From Myotis daubentonii (taxonomy: Eukaryota > Chordata > Mammalia > Chiroptera > Vespertilionidae), in NCBI RefSeq assembly GCF_963259705.1, contig NC_081851.1, positions 63,458,355 to 63,522,354 of the forward strand: a DNA stretch of 64,000 nucleotides, read 5' to 3'. The notes beneath the pieces were generated by a model. The model worked only from the letters and a program-made list of their open reading frames with translations. It was not told the DNA's origin and searched no databases. Of this stretch, positions 32,895-44,400 are shown in pieces (the stretch's first letter is position 1; every line of letters starts with the position of its first letter). A program made the translations under genes and the position numbers.

Positions 32895-33746
32895 ACACAG
32901 GTTTTTAAATAAATGAAACAAATGGACATAGTATGTTTTACCCTATTTATTTTAAAAATTCATTATCTCATTCTCTGAGACAAGCTTTTGTTATTTTCCA
33001 ACAAAATATCAAGCGCAATGGGCACACTAGATATAATTCAGTGAAACATTAATAAATGTTTTCAAAATCACTGGCAGCAATATGGCTAAAGAAAAGAAGT
33101 ACATAATAAATAACTGATTATTTCATGTTGCTCTAGCCTGCCAATGTTAGAGCAAAATCAGTTTAACTTGCTTTGAGTTTGGGGAATGCCTGGCTGCCTT
33201 TGCTACTGTAAAGAGTGCAAGGCATTTTCTTTAATGAAACTTAAAAATAACTGACAATCTTCTGAACTTCAGTTTCTGCAAAGGGGGAGGAAAACAGTTC
33301 ACTTTACAAAGATGGACTCTGTGTTAAAAACATACGTTTGAGAGCACGTGTTAAAATCAGCATCAGTTACTACCTCACTCTAAATGGTGCTGTTTGGTGA
33401 ACTCTTCAAGAGCAATGCTGCTTGCCAAACAAGGCAATTATGTTTCTGGCAGTACAGCCAGTAGCTCTAGTTTAACTATTTTTTTCCAAGTAAAATTTAG
33501 TGTTGGGAGGCTTTTAAAAGCAGGAAGCGGGATAGAGGTGAAAATATGGAAAGTTAAAATATTCCTTTTAAGTAATTTTCCTTTTTCCTCTATGTCCTCT
33601 CATCTTACTCAGACAACAAAATAATGAATTAGAATTAGAGATGTCTGATTCTCATGAACATGTACATGTTATCTTGAAAGATCATTGGCCAGTTTATATT
33701 ATAATATACTTAATTTTTTAAGTTATTCTAGGGAGGAGATGCAGAT
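32895..33746. other. Unassigned sequence
   Basis: No recognised repeat. The plus-strand frame at 33394-33624 has no identifiable domain. Confidence 0.4.
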
Positions 33747-34243
33747 GATGGGGTTCAGGACAAAGCGTCCCAAATTATGGCCCCTTGGCATGTTAAACAC
33801 TTTAAGTTAAAGACATTTGAGAAAACAGTAGACGCAAGAAGGTCCCTCTGACCTTTTCCCAACCTTCTTGCCTGAAACAGGTTATTAAATCCTCATGTGA
33901 AAGGTTTCCTCAATACCTGGAGTGGTCTCCTTACCCTCAAAGACGAAGAAGAATCCTAACAAACAGGTCTTGCTAAGTTTCCCCAACTCTGCTACACTTC
34001 CCTCATACTCCTTAACTGTTCATATTCCTCTATGACTGTCCACGTCTTTAAACCTTGTTAAAAATACTTGGGTCTGCCTGCCTTTTTCTTAGGTTCTTCA
34101 TTTACTATCAAGGCTCTCATGTTACATAAAACTTATACTAGATAAATTAGTGTGTAATTTTCCCGTTAATCTGTCTGTTAGTTTAATTTCAGACCCAGCC
34201 GGGAACCCTAAGAGGGTTTTTGAAAACATTTTTTTTCTCCCTT
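33747..34243 (+). mobile_element. Ancient LTR of an endogenous retrovirus-like element
   Basis: It begins tgatggggttcaggacaaag. Towards its end it has gtgtaattttcccgttaatc, tgtctgttagtttaatttca, then gacccagccgggaaccctaa and gagggttttt. This tail is the familiar U5-like end of old mammalian LTRs. I cannot fix the subfamily, and no clean short TSD is visible. No viral coding sequence is attached. Confidence 0.6.
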
Positions 34244-34509
34244 ACCTAGGTCTGAGGAGAAAGAATATAAATGAGTATCTATTCTAATGGCATTTATACA
34301 GGCTTATCTCCACGTGCTATATGAGATGTTTAGCCTCTAACAAATTGGTCATTCTAAAACACTCCAAAGTCAATCACTTAACTATATGAAATTCTCTTCT
34401 TATGCTCATTGTTTTTACTTTTCTTCATTTATGTTTGTGTAATGCTTCTGTTCCTGCCTAGACCAAAGCAATGAGGGCTATAGATGCTTACTTAGGATGT
34501 CCCATTCTT

Positions 34510-34733
34510 TTTTTGTTTTAATATATTTTATTGTTTTTTTTTACAGAGAGGAAGGGAGAGGGATAGAGAGTTAGAATCATCGATGAGATTGAAACATTGA
34601 TCAGCTGCCTCCTGCACACCCCCTACTGGGGATGTGCCCGCAAACCAAGGTACATGCCCTTGACTGGAATCAAACCTGGGACCCTTCAGTCCGAAGGCTG
34701 ACGCTCTATCCACTGAGCCAAACTGGTCAGGGC
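34510..34733 (-). mobile_element. Ves SINE (gtttggctcagtggatag-type), reverse orientation
   Basis: Full-length copy flanked by an exact 16-bp TSD aggatgtcccattctt at 34494-34509 and 34734-34749. It contains cagctgcctcctgcacaccc, the B-box complement ggaatcaaacctgggaccc, and the head complement ccactgagccaaactggtca. The long perfect TSD suggests a comparatively young insertion. Confidence 0.97.
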
Positions 34734-34749
34734 AGGATGTCCCATTCTT

Positions 34750-35229
34750 GCTGACAGCCTGGCCTTTTGTAAGGTTGCTGATGCTCAGTATTGAGAGGAG
34801 CCAACATTAGTTACTGTCCTGAAGACACTGATTTCCTTTCTATTCACTTCCTGCCATGAGGGTTTCCAGATACTGTCCTCCCAAATCCAAGTGTTGGATA
34901 CCTGAGGCCAAAGGAATGGCACTGTTCTAAAAGCAACATTTCCCTGGCTACCTAAGATACCGAGGCCTGTGCTGCTGATCTTGCACTTCTAATGGCCGGG
35001 GACTTCTTGTGGCCTCTTACTTGATGATGGCTACTCTTTTGCTTTAAGCTTAAGACAGATGAGCCCAATACAGCAATTCTGTAAAACATCCCATTCCCAG
35101 TATTCATATGTCCATGGCAGCTTGTGTTTTTCAGCAGCTTTTTAACAGTTAGAGAATACACAGGATGAGTGTGAGACTTGCCATGAACTTTGGCATTTTA
35201 ATAGGCTCTACTCGTGTCTCCTGAACTCC
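34750..35229. other. Unassigned sequence
   Basis: Single-copy-looking DNA between two elements that each have exact TSDs. Nothing recognised. Confidence 0.4.
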
Positions 35230-35237
35230 CTCTGGAG

Positions 35238-35449
35238 CAGTGGTTCTCAACCTTCTGGCCTTTTAAATACAGTTCCTCATGTTGTGACCCAACCTTAAAA
35301 TTATTTTCGTTGCCACTTCATCACTGTAATGTTGCTACTGTTATGAATTGTCATGTAAATATCTGATATTCAGGATGGTCTTAGGCGACCCCTGTGAAAG
35401 GGTCATTCAACCGCCAAAGGGGTCGCGACCCACAGGTTGAGAACCACTG
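35238..35449 (+). mobile_element. Non-autonomous hAT element (cagtggttctcaacc family)
   Basis: Exact 8-bp TSD ctctggag at 35230-35237 and 35450-35457. The ends cagtggttctcaaccttctg and caggttgagaaccactg are inverted repeats. It lacks the internal segment kept in 21528-21838. Confidence 0.97.
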
Positions 35450-35720
35450 CTCTGGAGGTTCAGCACTGTTCCTGAGCATATACTTTGCAGCTCAACAGAA
35501 AAGAAATTTGATTGGCCACCATTGATTTCATGCTACTCGCTCATTTTATCTTTTCCAAGCACCATGATTTTGAATGAAATTGTCAATTGGTCTCTCCTCC
35601 TTTGGATATCTCCTTCCTTAACAAGATCTGAAAGGATTATTGTGATTCAGGATGAAAAAGGAACCCAAGCTTCTGTTGATGTGTTTTCTCTAGTCCTACA
35701 AGTACCAAGGTCCATGACTA

Positions 35721-36139
35721 TCTATAATAATAAAGGCATAATATGCTAATTAGACCAGGTAGCCGAACAACCTTCCAGACGTCATTCTGGACGTCCTTCC
35801 AGACGACCTTCTGGATGAAGCTGCGGTGGTGGGGGCCAAGGCAGAGGCAGCCACAAAGGTGGGTGGGGGCCAAGGCAGAGGTGGTTAGGGGTGATCAGGC
35901 AGGCAGGTGAGCAGTTAGGGGTTTGCAGGCAGGCAGAGTTGTTAGAGGCGATCAGGCAGGCAGGTGAGCAGTAGGAGCCAGCAGTCCTGGATTGCAAGAG
36001 GGATGTCCAACTGCTGGTTGGACATCCACCGGCAGTAGGACATCCACCAAGGGTTCCCTGATTGCGAGAGGGTGCAGGCCGGGCTGAAGGGACCTCCCTC
36101 ACCCCCTTGCATGAATTTTGTGCATCGCACATCCAGTAG
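35721..36139 (+). mobile_element. HeliBat-type Helitron with internal duplications
   Basis: The 5' end tctataataataaaggcata follows an A (35720), then ctaattagacc and repeated ccttccagac motifs. The 3' end has a hairpin gcatgaattttgtgc, then atcgcacatccagtag, diverged from the usual ggcctctag. Internal direct repeats lie at about 35827-35880 (gggggccaaggcagaggnrg, twice) and 35890-35970 (atcaggcaggcaggtgagca, twice). An internal inverted pair gatgtccaactgc / gttggacatcc lies near 36002-36028. No Rep/helicase coding. Confidence 0.85.
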
Positions 36140-36174
36140 ATTATAAGGGAGGGACAAAATAAAAATAAGATGTG

Positions 36175-36610
36175 TTGGGTGCCTTGTGTTTCTTAAGCAC
36201 TGTAATAAATGCTAACATAAATTACCTCATTCAGTCACTGCAACCTACCTAAGATACAGGCACATATGCCTGAGGCTCGAACTTTTTTTGGTTTTAATCC
36301 TCACCAGAGGATATTTTACCACTGACTTTTTAGAGAGAGTGGAAGAGAGAAAGGCAGAGAAAAATATCAACGTGAGAGAAACACAACCATTGGTTGCCTC
36401 CTACATGCACCCCGACCAGGTGAGGAGCCTGCAATACAGGTATATGCCCTTGAGTGCCTTTGTCCAGAATAGGACCTGGGATCCTTTGGTCCAAAGGACA
36501 ATGCTCTATCCACTGAGCCAAACCCACTAGGGTGAGGCTCAAACTTTTTAAGAAACTTGTCCAAGGTCAAATAGCTAGGTGGTGGTAAAGCTTTGAATTT
36601 GTGTATAACT
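36175..36610 (-). repeat. MIR SINE, minus strand, split by a Ves SINE
   Basis: Left part 36175-36287: gtgccttgtgtttcttaagc, taacataaattacctcattc, cactgcaacctacctaagat. Right part 36533-36610: tgaggctcaaactttttaag, aaacttgtccaaggtcaaat, agctaggtggtggtaaagc. Together they are one MIR on the minus strand. The interruption is the Ves at 36288-36532, whose TSD is MIR sequence. Confidence 0.8.
36288..36532 (-). mobile_element. Older Ves-family SINE with extended tail, inside a MIR
   Basis: It shows the ttttaatcctcaccagagga extended region, GA-rich block, tggttgcctcctacatgcac core and head complement ccactgagccaaacccacta. The TSD tgaggctcgaacttttt (36271-36287) recurs as tgaggctcaaacttttt (36533-36549) with one difference. 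It shares its extended region with the copy at 16360. Confidence 0.93.
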
Positions 36611-36629
36611 TGTCTAAGAATTTTCTCTC

Positions 36630-37048
36630 ACCCTAACCGTTTTGGCTCAGTGGATAGAGCAGGGGTCCTCAAACTTTTTAAACAGGGGGCCAGTTAACTG
36701 TCCCTCAGACCGTTTGAGGGCCGGACTATAGTTTAAAAAACACCTATGTACAAATTTCTATGCACACTGCACATATCTTATTTTGAAGTAAAAAAACAAA
36801 TGTTTTCGGCAGGCCCCATGTGGCCCACGGGCCATAGTTTGAGGACCCCTGGGATAGAGGATTGGCCTGTGGACTGAAGGGTCCCAGGTTCAATTCCGGT
36901 CAAGGGCATGTACCTTGGTTGTGGGCACATCCCCAGTGGGGAGTGTGCAGGAGGCAGCTGATCAATGTTTCTCTCTCATTTATGTTTCTGACTCTCTATT
37001 CCTCTCCCTTCCTCTCTGTAAAAAATCAATAAAATATATTTTTTTAAA
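36630..37048 (+). mobile_element. Ves SINE split by a hAT element
   Basis: The SINE starts accctaaccgttttggctca and continues after the hAT with ggattggcctgtggactgaa, B-box region ggttcaattcc, core gagtgtgcaggaggcagctg and tail aatcaataaaatat. The 14-bp TSD aagaattttctctc lies at 36616-36629 and 37049-37062. The insertion disrupts the promoter, separating A- and B-box regions by about 200 bp. Confidence 0.97.
36660..36851. mobile_element. 192-bp non-autonomous hAT inside the Ves SINE
   Basis: Ends caggggtcctcaaacttttt and tagtttgaggacccctg are inverted. The TSD ggatagag is at 36652-36659 and 36852-36859, and is itself Ves head sequence (tcagtggatagag). It is therefore younger than the SINE. 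This hAT family differs from the other four in the window. Confidence 0.98.
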
Positions 37049-37062
37049 AAGAATTTTCTCTC

Positions 37063-38189
37063 TCTGGAAAAGCCATATAATTCTTAGCTATCACTAAGAA
37101 GAACATCATTTCTGTTTAATGCCATGTTATCCAAAACAATAAAAATAGTTACTTTTAATTGAGTGTGTCCTATATGTCAGGTATCAAATATGATTTTGAT
37201 AACTAGCTATATTAAGAATATCATGATAATTATTTCAACGAAAGAAGAGAAAAGAAAGTGATACTATTCAGATGACTGAACACATTTGTATTTAGAATGT
37301 ATTTTGGTGAAAAAAGCAATTAGCTATCATTGTGTACTCATAACCAGATGCTCCTTGTTTTGCTTGTTTTTATTAATATGTAAAGTCTGCTTTAAAGTGA
37401 AGGATAAAGCTGTGGGACACATAATAAATAAATAATACCTAACAAAATTTTCTTAACAGTAGATAAGCTTATTATTGATAAAGCTATACTTTATTTGCAG
37501 AAAGCTTAGGCAAGGTGGACTAGAGATTCACGGACTCCATTTCTGATGACAGAAGTAGGAAACTGGGACTTGGAAAGAATGAGAGCTGCTTACAGGTAAG
37601 AGCTCTAGCACTTGGCATCAACATCCTTTTCTCAGATGATCTTGGAGACGGAAACATTCTTCAGCTTTCTTTGGGAAAAGAACCTGGGCACTTCTAGAAG
37701 ACGCTGCACAATGAAGGTAGGAGGACCTTACACATTGTATATCACATATGAAATTATGAGAATATTTTATCTTGAGATCAAGAGTTATGAAAAGTGGGAG
37801 GAATGTTGTCCTTCTTGATTTTTATTATCCTCTCCCACTCTTTCATGAGTAGCTACTCAATATCATGGTGTTACAAGAATACACTTTGTTCTATTTGCCT
37901 TACAGATGTAGTATGAGAAAGAGAAATGAACTATTTTTAACTGCTGAAGTGGGCCATCCTATTAGGAGAGCATCTTAAGGTGTAGCAGTAGGTCTTAGAG
38001 GGTGGAATAAAAAGTACTTTTATACAATAAAAAGGAAGACAACATTAGCAGACATTCAGGGACTCTGTTCTCAGCTGAACTGCCCCAACTTTTGCACTTT
38101 GAGTTTTTTGAGATGGTATCCCTTTCTCTCTTGCCTTTAGTAAATGTAAGACTTCAAGGAAAGGTGTTTTAACTTGTTTTCTTTCTGAT
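37063..38189. other. Unassigned sequence
   Basis: No named repeat. The 68-codon plus-strand frame at 37612-37818 has no domain. Position 37731-37732 gives a GT within a short AT-rich context, but no exon structure can be supported. Confidence 0.4.
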
Positions 38190-38360
38190 AATATTTATAA
38201 AGTTTCTCAGAAATATATATTATTAACCTTACTTTAGAGATGAAGAAAATAAGACTCCAAGAATTAGAGTAACATCTAAATTCTCACAATAAATAATGTT
38301 AGATCTGGAATTCAATCCCAGGTCTGATCCTAAAGCCTGCAATCTTAAAGACTACAGTAT
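38190..38360 (-). repeat. MIR SINE, minus strand
   Basis: The strings ttactttagagatgaagaaa, ataagactccaagaattaga, gttagatctggaattcaatc and ccaggtctgatcctaaagcc follow the reverse-complement MIR order. Confidence 0.75.
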
Positions 38361-39016
38361 GTTATATAGCAAGAAGTCTAAGAAGCTATTTACAGGTCTT
38401 TCCCGCAATAGGTTTTCCTTTCTCTAGTCATATAATGATGGTAAGTCTCACAGTTACCTTGCTCAAGAATTCTGAACAGGAAGAATAGCACAAATTAACC
38501 CAAGCCAAAATTTACATTCAATCAAAAACCATTTATGGATTTTTCTACTATGGAAGAGTTATTGTCCTAAGCACCATATGAATCAGCATGGGCTTGATAT
38601 TTAAAATAATGCAAAAAAGAAATATTGTAGAATGGCTTCTGGGCTAACTTTATGTACAGACAGCCAATTTCAATTTTTCCGTGGACCACCTGAAAGTTTC
38701 AACTAAATTAAGTGCTTGTAATCACCAGGCAACTAATTACAAAAGGGGAGGAGGCCTCTATATTCGATGCAGGGGAAGAAATGAAAAATATTTTAAAAGA
38801 ATAGGTGGTAATGACTAACCTCCTCTTTGCTTCATTGCTCGTTCCTCATCCTGAGGTAGAAGGTTATCACACTGAGAACACTGAGCTAGCGCTTGTGGTA
38901 ATTAGATTTTATTCTTCTATATTAGACCAGAAATTTGCTGATCTGGGCCTCTGTTTCAGTTATTTGGCTTTTTCCCATCAGCAGTAACTGAACTGTGCAT
39001 CAGAACTTTTCCTGAT
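38361..39016. other. Unassigned sequence
   Basis: No recognised repeat or coding signal. Confidence 0.4.
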
Positions 39017-39028
39017 AAAGAAAAGCTC

Positions 39029-39235
39029 CTCCAGCCAGCGTGGCTCAGTGGTTGAGCATTGACCTGTACACCAGGAGGTCGCAGGTTTGATTCCCCTTCT
39101 GGGTACCTGCTGGATTGCTGGCTTAATCCCCAGTAGGGAGTGTGTAGGAGGCAGCTGATTGATGTTTCTATCTCTCTCTCCCTCTCCATTCCTCTCTCTG
39201 AAATCAATAATAACATTAACAATTTTTTTTTAAAA
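39029..39235 (+). mobile_element. Ves SINE (gaaccaggaggtc-type head)
   Basis: Head ccagccagcgtggctcagtg, B-box region ggtttgattcc, core gagtgtgtaggaggcagctg, CT block, and an A-rich tail containing aataataacattaac. TSD aaagaaaagctc (39017-39028) and aaagcaaagctc (39236-39247), one mismatch. Confidence 0.94.
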
Positions 39236-39529
39236 AAAGCAAAGCTCACATTCGGAAGCCTCTTGCCTGATCTATCCACATTTACCCCCAAACTCCTGTC
39301 AATTGCAAAAGCATTAGCTTTTCCTTGGTCCCTCCTCTCTCGTCTGGTAATTGTTTATTGCCATATTTCTTTCACAATTTTATCTCACTCCCAGGAAAAC
39401 ATTTAACAATAGTATGAATAAAATCATAAATATGACCAGTTTATTTTGCTGAGGACAATCTAATGTCTATTGAATAGCACATTATGAGTCAGAATCTATC
39501 TATTTACTGATTCTTGAATGATATTTCAG

Positions 39530-39660
39530 TCTAAAACAGCATCTACTTCATAGAGTGATTGTGAAGATTAAGTTGGTTGATACACCTACCTATAGGCTTA
39601 GGATAGTATTTACCTGACATATTATAAGCACACTCAAACCTTAACTACTGTTATTTTTGT
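39530..39660 (+). repeat. MIR SINE 3' part, plus strand
   Basis: The strings catctacttcatagagtgat, tgtgaagattaagttggttg and attataagcacactcaaacc match the MIR tail order. The head region before it is not recognisable. Confidence 0.65.
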
Positions 39661-40308
39661 TGCATTGTGTTTGTGTTGTCAAGTGTATGCAAGACAAATA
39701 AATAGTCTTCAGTGAAGATTTCCTAAATAAAGAGATTGCCAACTCTTTTTGCTGTTTTATCTAACAGGTGGCATAAAATTATAGAGAGAAATTTAAGGAA
39801 AGACCTTTGGGACTTTACATTTAAGATGACAAGGCAAGAATGTATTCCCTTTTCCCCTCTGAACTTGGAACATCAGAAATAGACATATAAACTCTTCCAT
39901 CATACACACTGTAACCACAAGCCCCATGTATGAGGAGAGTTGTCAGATTCAAAAAAAAAAACGGTTAGACCAGACATGCCTGCTGCTGCAGGCGCAGACA
40001 GGACTGGAAGAATCTAGGAGTTCTGGCCAGGTGCTTCCCCCTGAGGGCCAGAGCAACACCATTGCTAGAAACGATGACTTCAACAGGCATGGTTGTTGAG
40101 TGAAGCTCTCTGGACCGGGTTAGACATACACATTAGACATGCTCGAATAAATACAAAAATTACAGACACGCCATCACTGAGGGGCTTATCAGAAGATAAA
40201 GTCTATTGCAGAAGGGACTGGGTGACTACATTATAAGCAGAGCAGTATAGGATTAAGGGATATCTGAGAATAAGGAAAGTCAAACCAAAGCTGGCTGACT
40301 AGCGCTCG

Positions 40309-40357
<49 letters not shown>

Positions 40358-41565
40358 ACACACACACACACACACACTCAGGCATACAAAATGTAAAGGA
40401 AAAGGACATGAAAATTAAGCTGACATTTCTCAGGAAATGAGTTGAAAAGAAAAATAAAATGGCACAGAAAGGAAGTTCACTTTGAAATTATAAAAAAGAG
40501 AAGACCATGCCATAGAACAAAGTGTAAGTGCCAGAGGGCACAAGATTAAAACAAAATACTGAAATTGAGTAAGGAGTTAAAATGAAAGACGTGGCCTGCA
40601 CCAGATGAAAATTGAAAAAATAAAACAACACATTGTAATTTTCAATGGAGAAAACTATTCAAGAATGAAAGGAAGACTTGAATCCAAGTTTGAAGAAGAG
40701 AGTCCACCACGCCCCCAGAACGACTGGCACAAAATGGTCAATGACAAGACATTTTCTGGTAAACTATGATTTTTAAAATGAGAAAGAGAGAGGGAAGGAA
40801 GGAAGGAAAAAAGAAACTCAAGATCCCAGTCAAACATGTTTAGTTTGACATGATCTTCCAAAAAGAGAATTAAATAAAAGATGCTGGGAACATACAATCA
40901 CTTTGGTAAAACTGCCTGGGGCTGACCTCTGTGAATCAATTTCATAAAGTATAGTCCTTGCAATGCCATCACATCAATTAATATTTATTGAGCGGCTCCT
41001 AAGTAACACGACACATGAACAGATATGATTTACTTCCTATTCTTTAACCTTCTCTCTAGAAAATGAAGCCAGTACAACCTTCAAAATATCTGCCCGAGGG
41101 GGGAAAATGGACTTGTTCTCACAACCTGAACAAATATTATTTCAAGAACTAATTTTCCACTTATCTGGCTCTTGTCTCTTATATTTTCAAGGTCCTGGAA
41201 TGTCTCATAACAACATCAAATTGCAAGCCACTGAGTACAACCTGGCACAGTCTAGACTGGAGCGTTTTGTGTTCACTTTGCTTATTTAATACTTTATATT
41301 TTAAAATTCCCTTTAATGGCAGTTACTTACATTAAGCAAAGTAGCATGTGTTTCCCCAGTTAATAGCTAGAAATCTACAAATTTTTAGTGGTTTATCCTG
41401 GTTTGCTTGGGCTTCAAACTTTCTGATATTAATGCCTATGTTAATAAGGACCTCTGCTCACTCAAACTTATGTCACATGCTCTACAGAAACGTTATGCTA
41501 TTTTCCTATTCATTGACAGATCCCCTTCAAATAAGATGAGAAAGAGGTAAAAGACCTGTGCATAA
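39661..41565. other. Unassigned interval with one composite microsatellite
   Basis: Apart from the CT/CA tract, no named repeat. Several A-rich and GA-rich patches lie around 40420-40560 and 40780-40810. Short frames are unsupported. Confidence 0.4.
40303..40378. repeat. Composite (CT)n-(CA)n microsatellite
   Basis: A gctctcg start grades into a clean ct run (to about 40353), then tttctca and a ca run to 40376. Confidence 0.97.
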
Positions 41566-41567
41566 TA

Positions 41568-41696
41568 CAGGGTGGGGCAAAAGTAGGTTTACAGTGGTAA
41601 GTAGGCGAAACAAAGTTTCAGTTTTGTATTATTATTCATTAATTATTGCATTATTTTCCACACAAACAACTGCACACTTACTTTTGCCTCACCCTG
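41568..41696. mobile_element. 129-bp Tc1/mariner-type MITE
   Basis: The ends cagggtggggcaaaagtagg and acttttgcctcaccctg are imperfect inverted repeats. The element is flanked by the TA dinucleotide at 41566-41567 and 41697-41698, the mariner target duplication. No transposase. Confidence 0.92.
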
Positions 41697-41751
41697 TATT
41701 CTGCTTTCATTATTGTATTTATACAGGACAAACCTATGGCATCTTTTATAT

Positions 41752-41975
41752 TTATTTTATTTTTCATATATTTTTTATTTATTTCAGAGAGGAAGCGATA
41801 GGTAGAGAGAAAGAGAAACATCAGTGGTAAGAGAGAAACATTGATCAGCTGCCTCGTGCATGCCCACTACTGGGGATCAAGCCCGAAACCCAGGCATGTG
41901 CCCTGACCCGGAATCAAACCGTGACCTCCTGATTCATAGGTCAATGCTCAACCACTAAGTCACACCAGTCGGGCC
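41752..41975 (-). mobile_element. Ves SINE (gaaccaggaggtc-type), reverse orientation
   Basis: A T-rich tail, then ttatttcagagaggaagcga, gatcagctgcctcgtgcatg, B-box complement ggaatcaaaccgtgacctcc, and head complement aaccactaagtcacaccagt, then cgggcc. No clear TSD. Confidence 0.92.
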
Positions 41976-42074
41976 ATGACTGTTTTGTAATTGCCAATTT
42001 GTACTTCTGAATCCCGTCACCCTTTTCACCCACCCCCCTAAACCACCCACCAGCTGACAACCATCAATTTGTTC

Positions 42075-42205
42075 TCAGTACCTATTATTTTAGATGAAGT
42101 GGCTGATGCTTACAAAAATAGTCTATTAAGTGGCACAGCTGGGATTAGAACCCAGGTTTTCAGATCCCAGAGCCCCATGTACTGAGTGGCTTCAATGCAC
42201 TTTCC
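42075..42205 (-). repeat. MIR SINE fragment, minus strand
   Basis: The strings gtctattaagtggcacagct, gggattagaacccaggtttt and cagatcccagagccccatgt correspond to the core and tRNA-like head of MIR in reverse complement. Confidence 0.75.
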
Positions 42206-42289
42206 CTTTTTGGTTTGTAGTATCAGCTAAATTAGGTTACTACATACACTAGATAGAACACTGTTTCAGATGACAACATCTAAATTCAT

Positions 42290-42380
42290 TTTTAAATCTT
42301 TATTGTTGAAAGTATTACAGACGTCCCCCTTTTTTCCCCATTGACCCTTTCCCCGAACACCCACTCCACTCCCACAACTC
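42290..42380 (-). mobile_element. Bat L1 3' UTR fragment, minus strand
   Basis: On plus: tttttaaatctttattgttg, aaagtattacagacgtcccc, then a C/T-rich run. This parallels the tail of the L1 at 31192. Very short, 3'-end only. Confidence 0.6.
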
Positions 42381-42487
42381 TATATTCTGATGGTTGGGCC
42401 ATATAAGTTATATTTTCTAAATATGTCCATAAATATATATTTAAAAAACTACAGATAACTATAAAATATTTAAGTTCTTATTATACA

Positions 42488-42765
42488 CTAGAGGCCTAGT
42501 GCACAAATTCATGCACTGGTGGGGTCCCTTGGCCTGGCTGGCGATCAGGGCTGATTGGGGCCAGCTGGCCAGGGGGAGAGACCACAAGAGGTTGGCCAGC
42601 CGCAGGAGGTTGGCTGTGGGACTGCACTGACCACCACAGGGCAGCTACTGCATTGAGCGTGGTCAGTGCATGTCATAGCTACCCTGGTGGTCAGTGCGTG
42701 TCATAGCTACTGGCCGGTCGTCCAGTCATCCTGTAGTAACAGTCGCTTAGGCTTTTATATATAGA
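42488..42765 (-). mobile_element. HeliBat-type Helitron, reverse orientation
   Basis: 3' end at 42488 (ctagaggcctagtgcac on plus, followed by an imperfect hairpin). 5' end at 42765 (tctatatataaaagcc on minus). It has the same internal gene-free layout as 17171-17463, including the cactgaccacc…ggtggtcagtg inverted repeat (left arm near 42623). A roughly 50-bp stretch repeats ggtcagtgcrtgtcatagct twice (42661 and 42689). Confidence 0.92.
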
Positions 42766-43674
42766 CACTCCCAAAGTCTTTTGATTTCAACTTAATTCAA
42801 CAAACATGTAGAGATATGTGCCATGTGGGATAATATAAACATAAAGTTTTGAGGTCTAAAATGTGAACATGATATAATTTGAGTCTAAAGGGTAAGTTAT
42901 AATGCAAAGTCCGGGTAAGCAAATACAATTAGAAATCAGATGTGGTATTTTATCTAATTCATTTGTTATATTTAAAAGTCTGAATTATATATACCAGATA
43001 TAACCATATAAACATGGAAAATATGAAACCACCATTTCTTTATAAATAATACTCTTCCAATTTCATACAGAGCTTCCAGTATACAGTGATAAAAATTTTG
43101 AACATTTCTTATACCATTTTACACCCAGGGCACTCTAAAATATGGGGCTATAACATTTTATAACCTTTCTTATTGTAACACCATGTTGTTTCTCCCATAA
43201 TATTGTTGGTAGCAAAATTTGAAGGAGGCTATTTTACAGGTACTTTTCAAAGCAATTGCAGGTTAATTACACTTTCATTATTATATTTTTCAATGTTTGC
43301 TTATCTGTAGGTTTCATTAATTGATAATAGTGCCAGTGGCTTACCATCTAGTTTTGCCATTATAAAAATTAAGGCCCCAATTTTTTACAAAATATCTAAA
43401 ATAGAAAAGCAAAATAAGTGCAGTGTATCTTGCAGTGTGAGGAAGTGCAGGGGTGGGAATTGTGGTACTGGCAGTCAGTTAGCATATAAATTGGCATATA
43501 TTTGTACTTTTCCATGAAAATCATAAATTAATTACGTGGCCTTGTTCACCTACATTTGCAAGTTTCTCTGTCGAAAAACTCTTCCGATTAAAAAATACAA
43601 TTTTTGCTATAGTTTGTCCAATCATCTTCAGAGTTACGAGTATTATGTGACTTAGACATAACACCTGCCTGATT
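42766..43674. other. Unassigned AT-rich DNA
   Basis: Nothing recognised. AT-rich, with scattered homopolymer runs. Confidence 0.4.
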
Positions 43675-44400
43675 ACTTCATTTATTTATTCACTCAACCA
43701 CATGTATTGTCCTGTACTATGTGTTATGCACTGTACTAAATACCTCATGTATAGGATGAACAGGATCAAAACTATGCCTGTCCTCACTGTGCCTAATGAG
43801 GGACCCCGGAAATAATAACAAAGCAATCAGGGCTCCTGGTGGGTAACAGAAAAGACCACGGTCATATGTGTAAGGGAGAAGCACTGCTCAGTATTCGCAG
43901 TGTGTACTTGATTGTGTATAAGGGTGAAGCAGAGGGAAGGCTGCTGCTGCAAGCTGAGGTGTCAGGAATGCATCCGTTTAGCCAGGCAGATACTGAAGGG
44001 GGAGGAGAAGGATGCCATGCTCAGAGAATGATCCGTGCAAAGGCTGGGGGTTGAGGGAAGCTGAGGATGTTCAGGATATTGGGAATAATTGAGCGAAGTA
44101 GGATGAGACGTGGTGGCAGTGGGTCAGAAGTGATAGGTGTGAGCGAGTCAGGAAGTCATGGCATGAATGGTCCTGGAACGCTTGATAAAGAGGGCAAACA
44201 TTATCTTAAGGGCAATGGGGATACATGAATTTAAATACATGCGAGGTAGAATGATATTTGTGTCTTAGAAGGATTGCTTTGACAAAAATGGGGGAAATAG
44301 ATAGAGGTAGAGGCAAAATGGGAAGGCAGAGATATCAGTAAGAACGTGTTCCAGCGATAGAGTCAAGAGAGCAAAGCTATTTGAACTAATTTCATGACAG
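43675..44400 (-). repeat. LINE L2 3' fragment, minus strand
   Basis: The complement of the L2 3' end: ttcatttatttattcactca, gtgttatgcactgtactaaa, then the internal order gaatgatccgtgcaaaggct, caggaagtcatggcatgaat, and cattatcttaagggcaatgg, as in L2. The 71-codon plus-strand frame at 43839-44054 is antisense to it. Ancient and inert. Confidence 0.7.
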
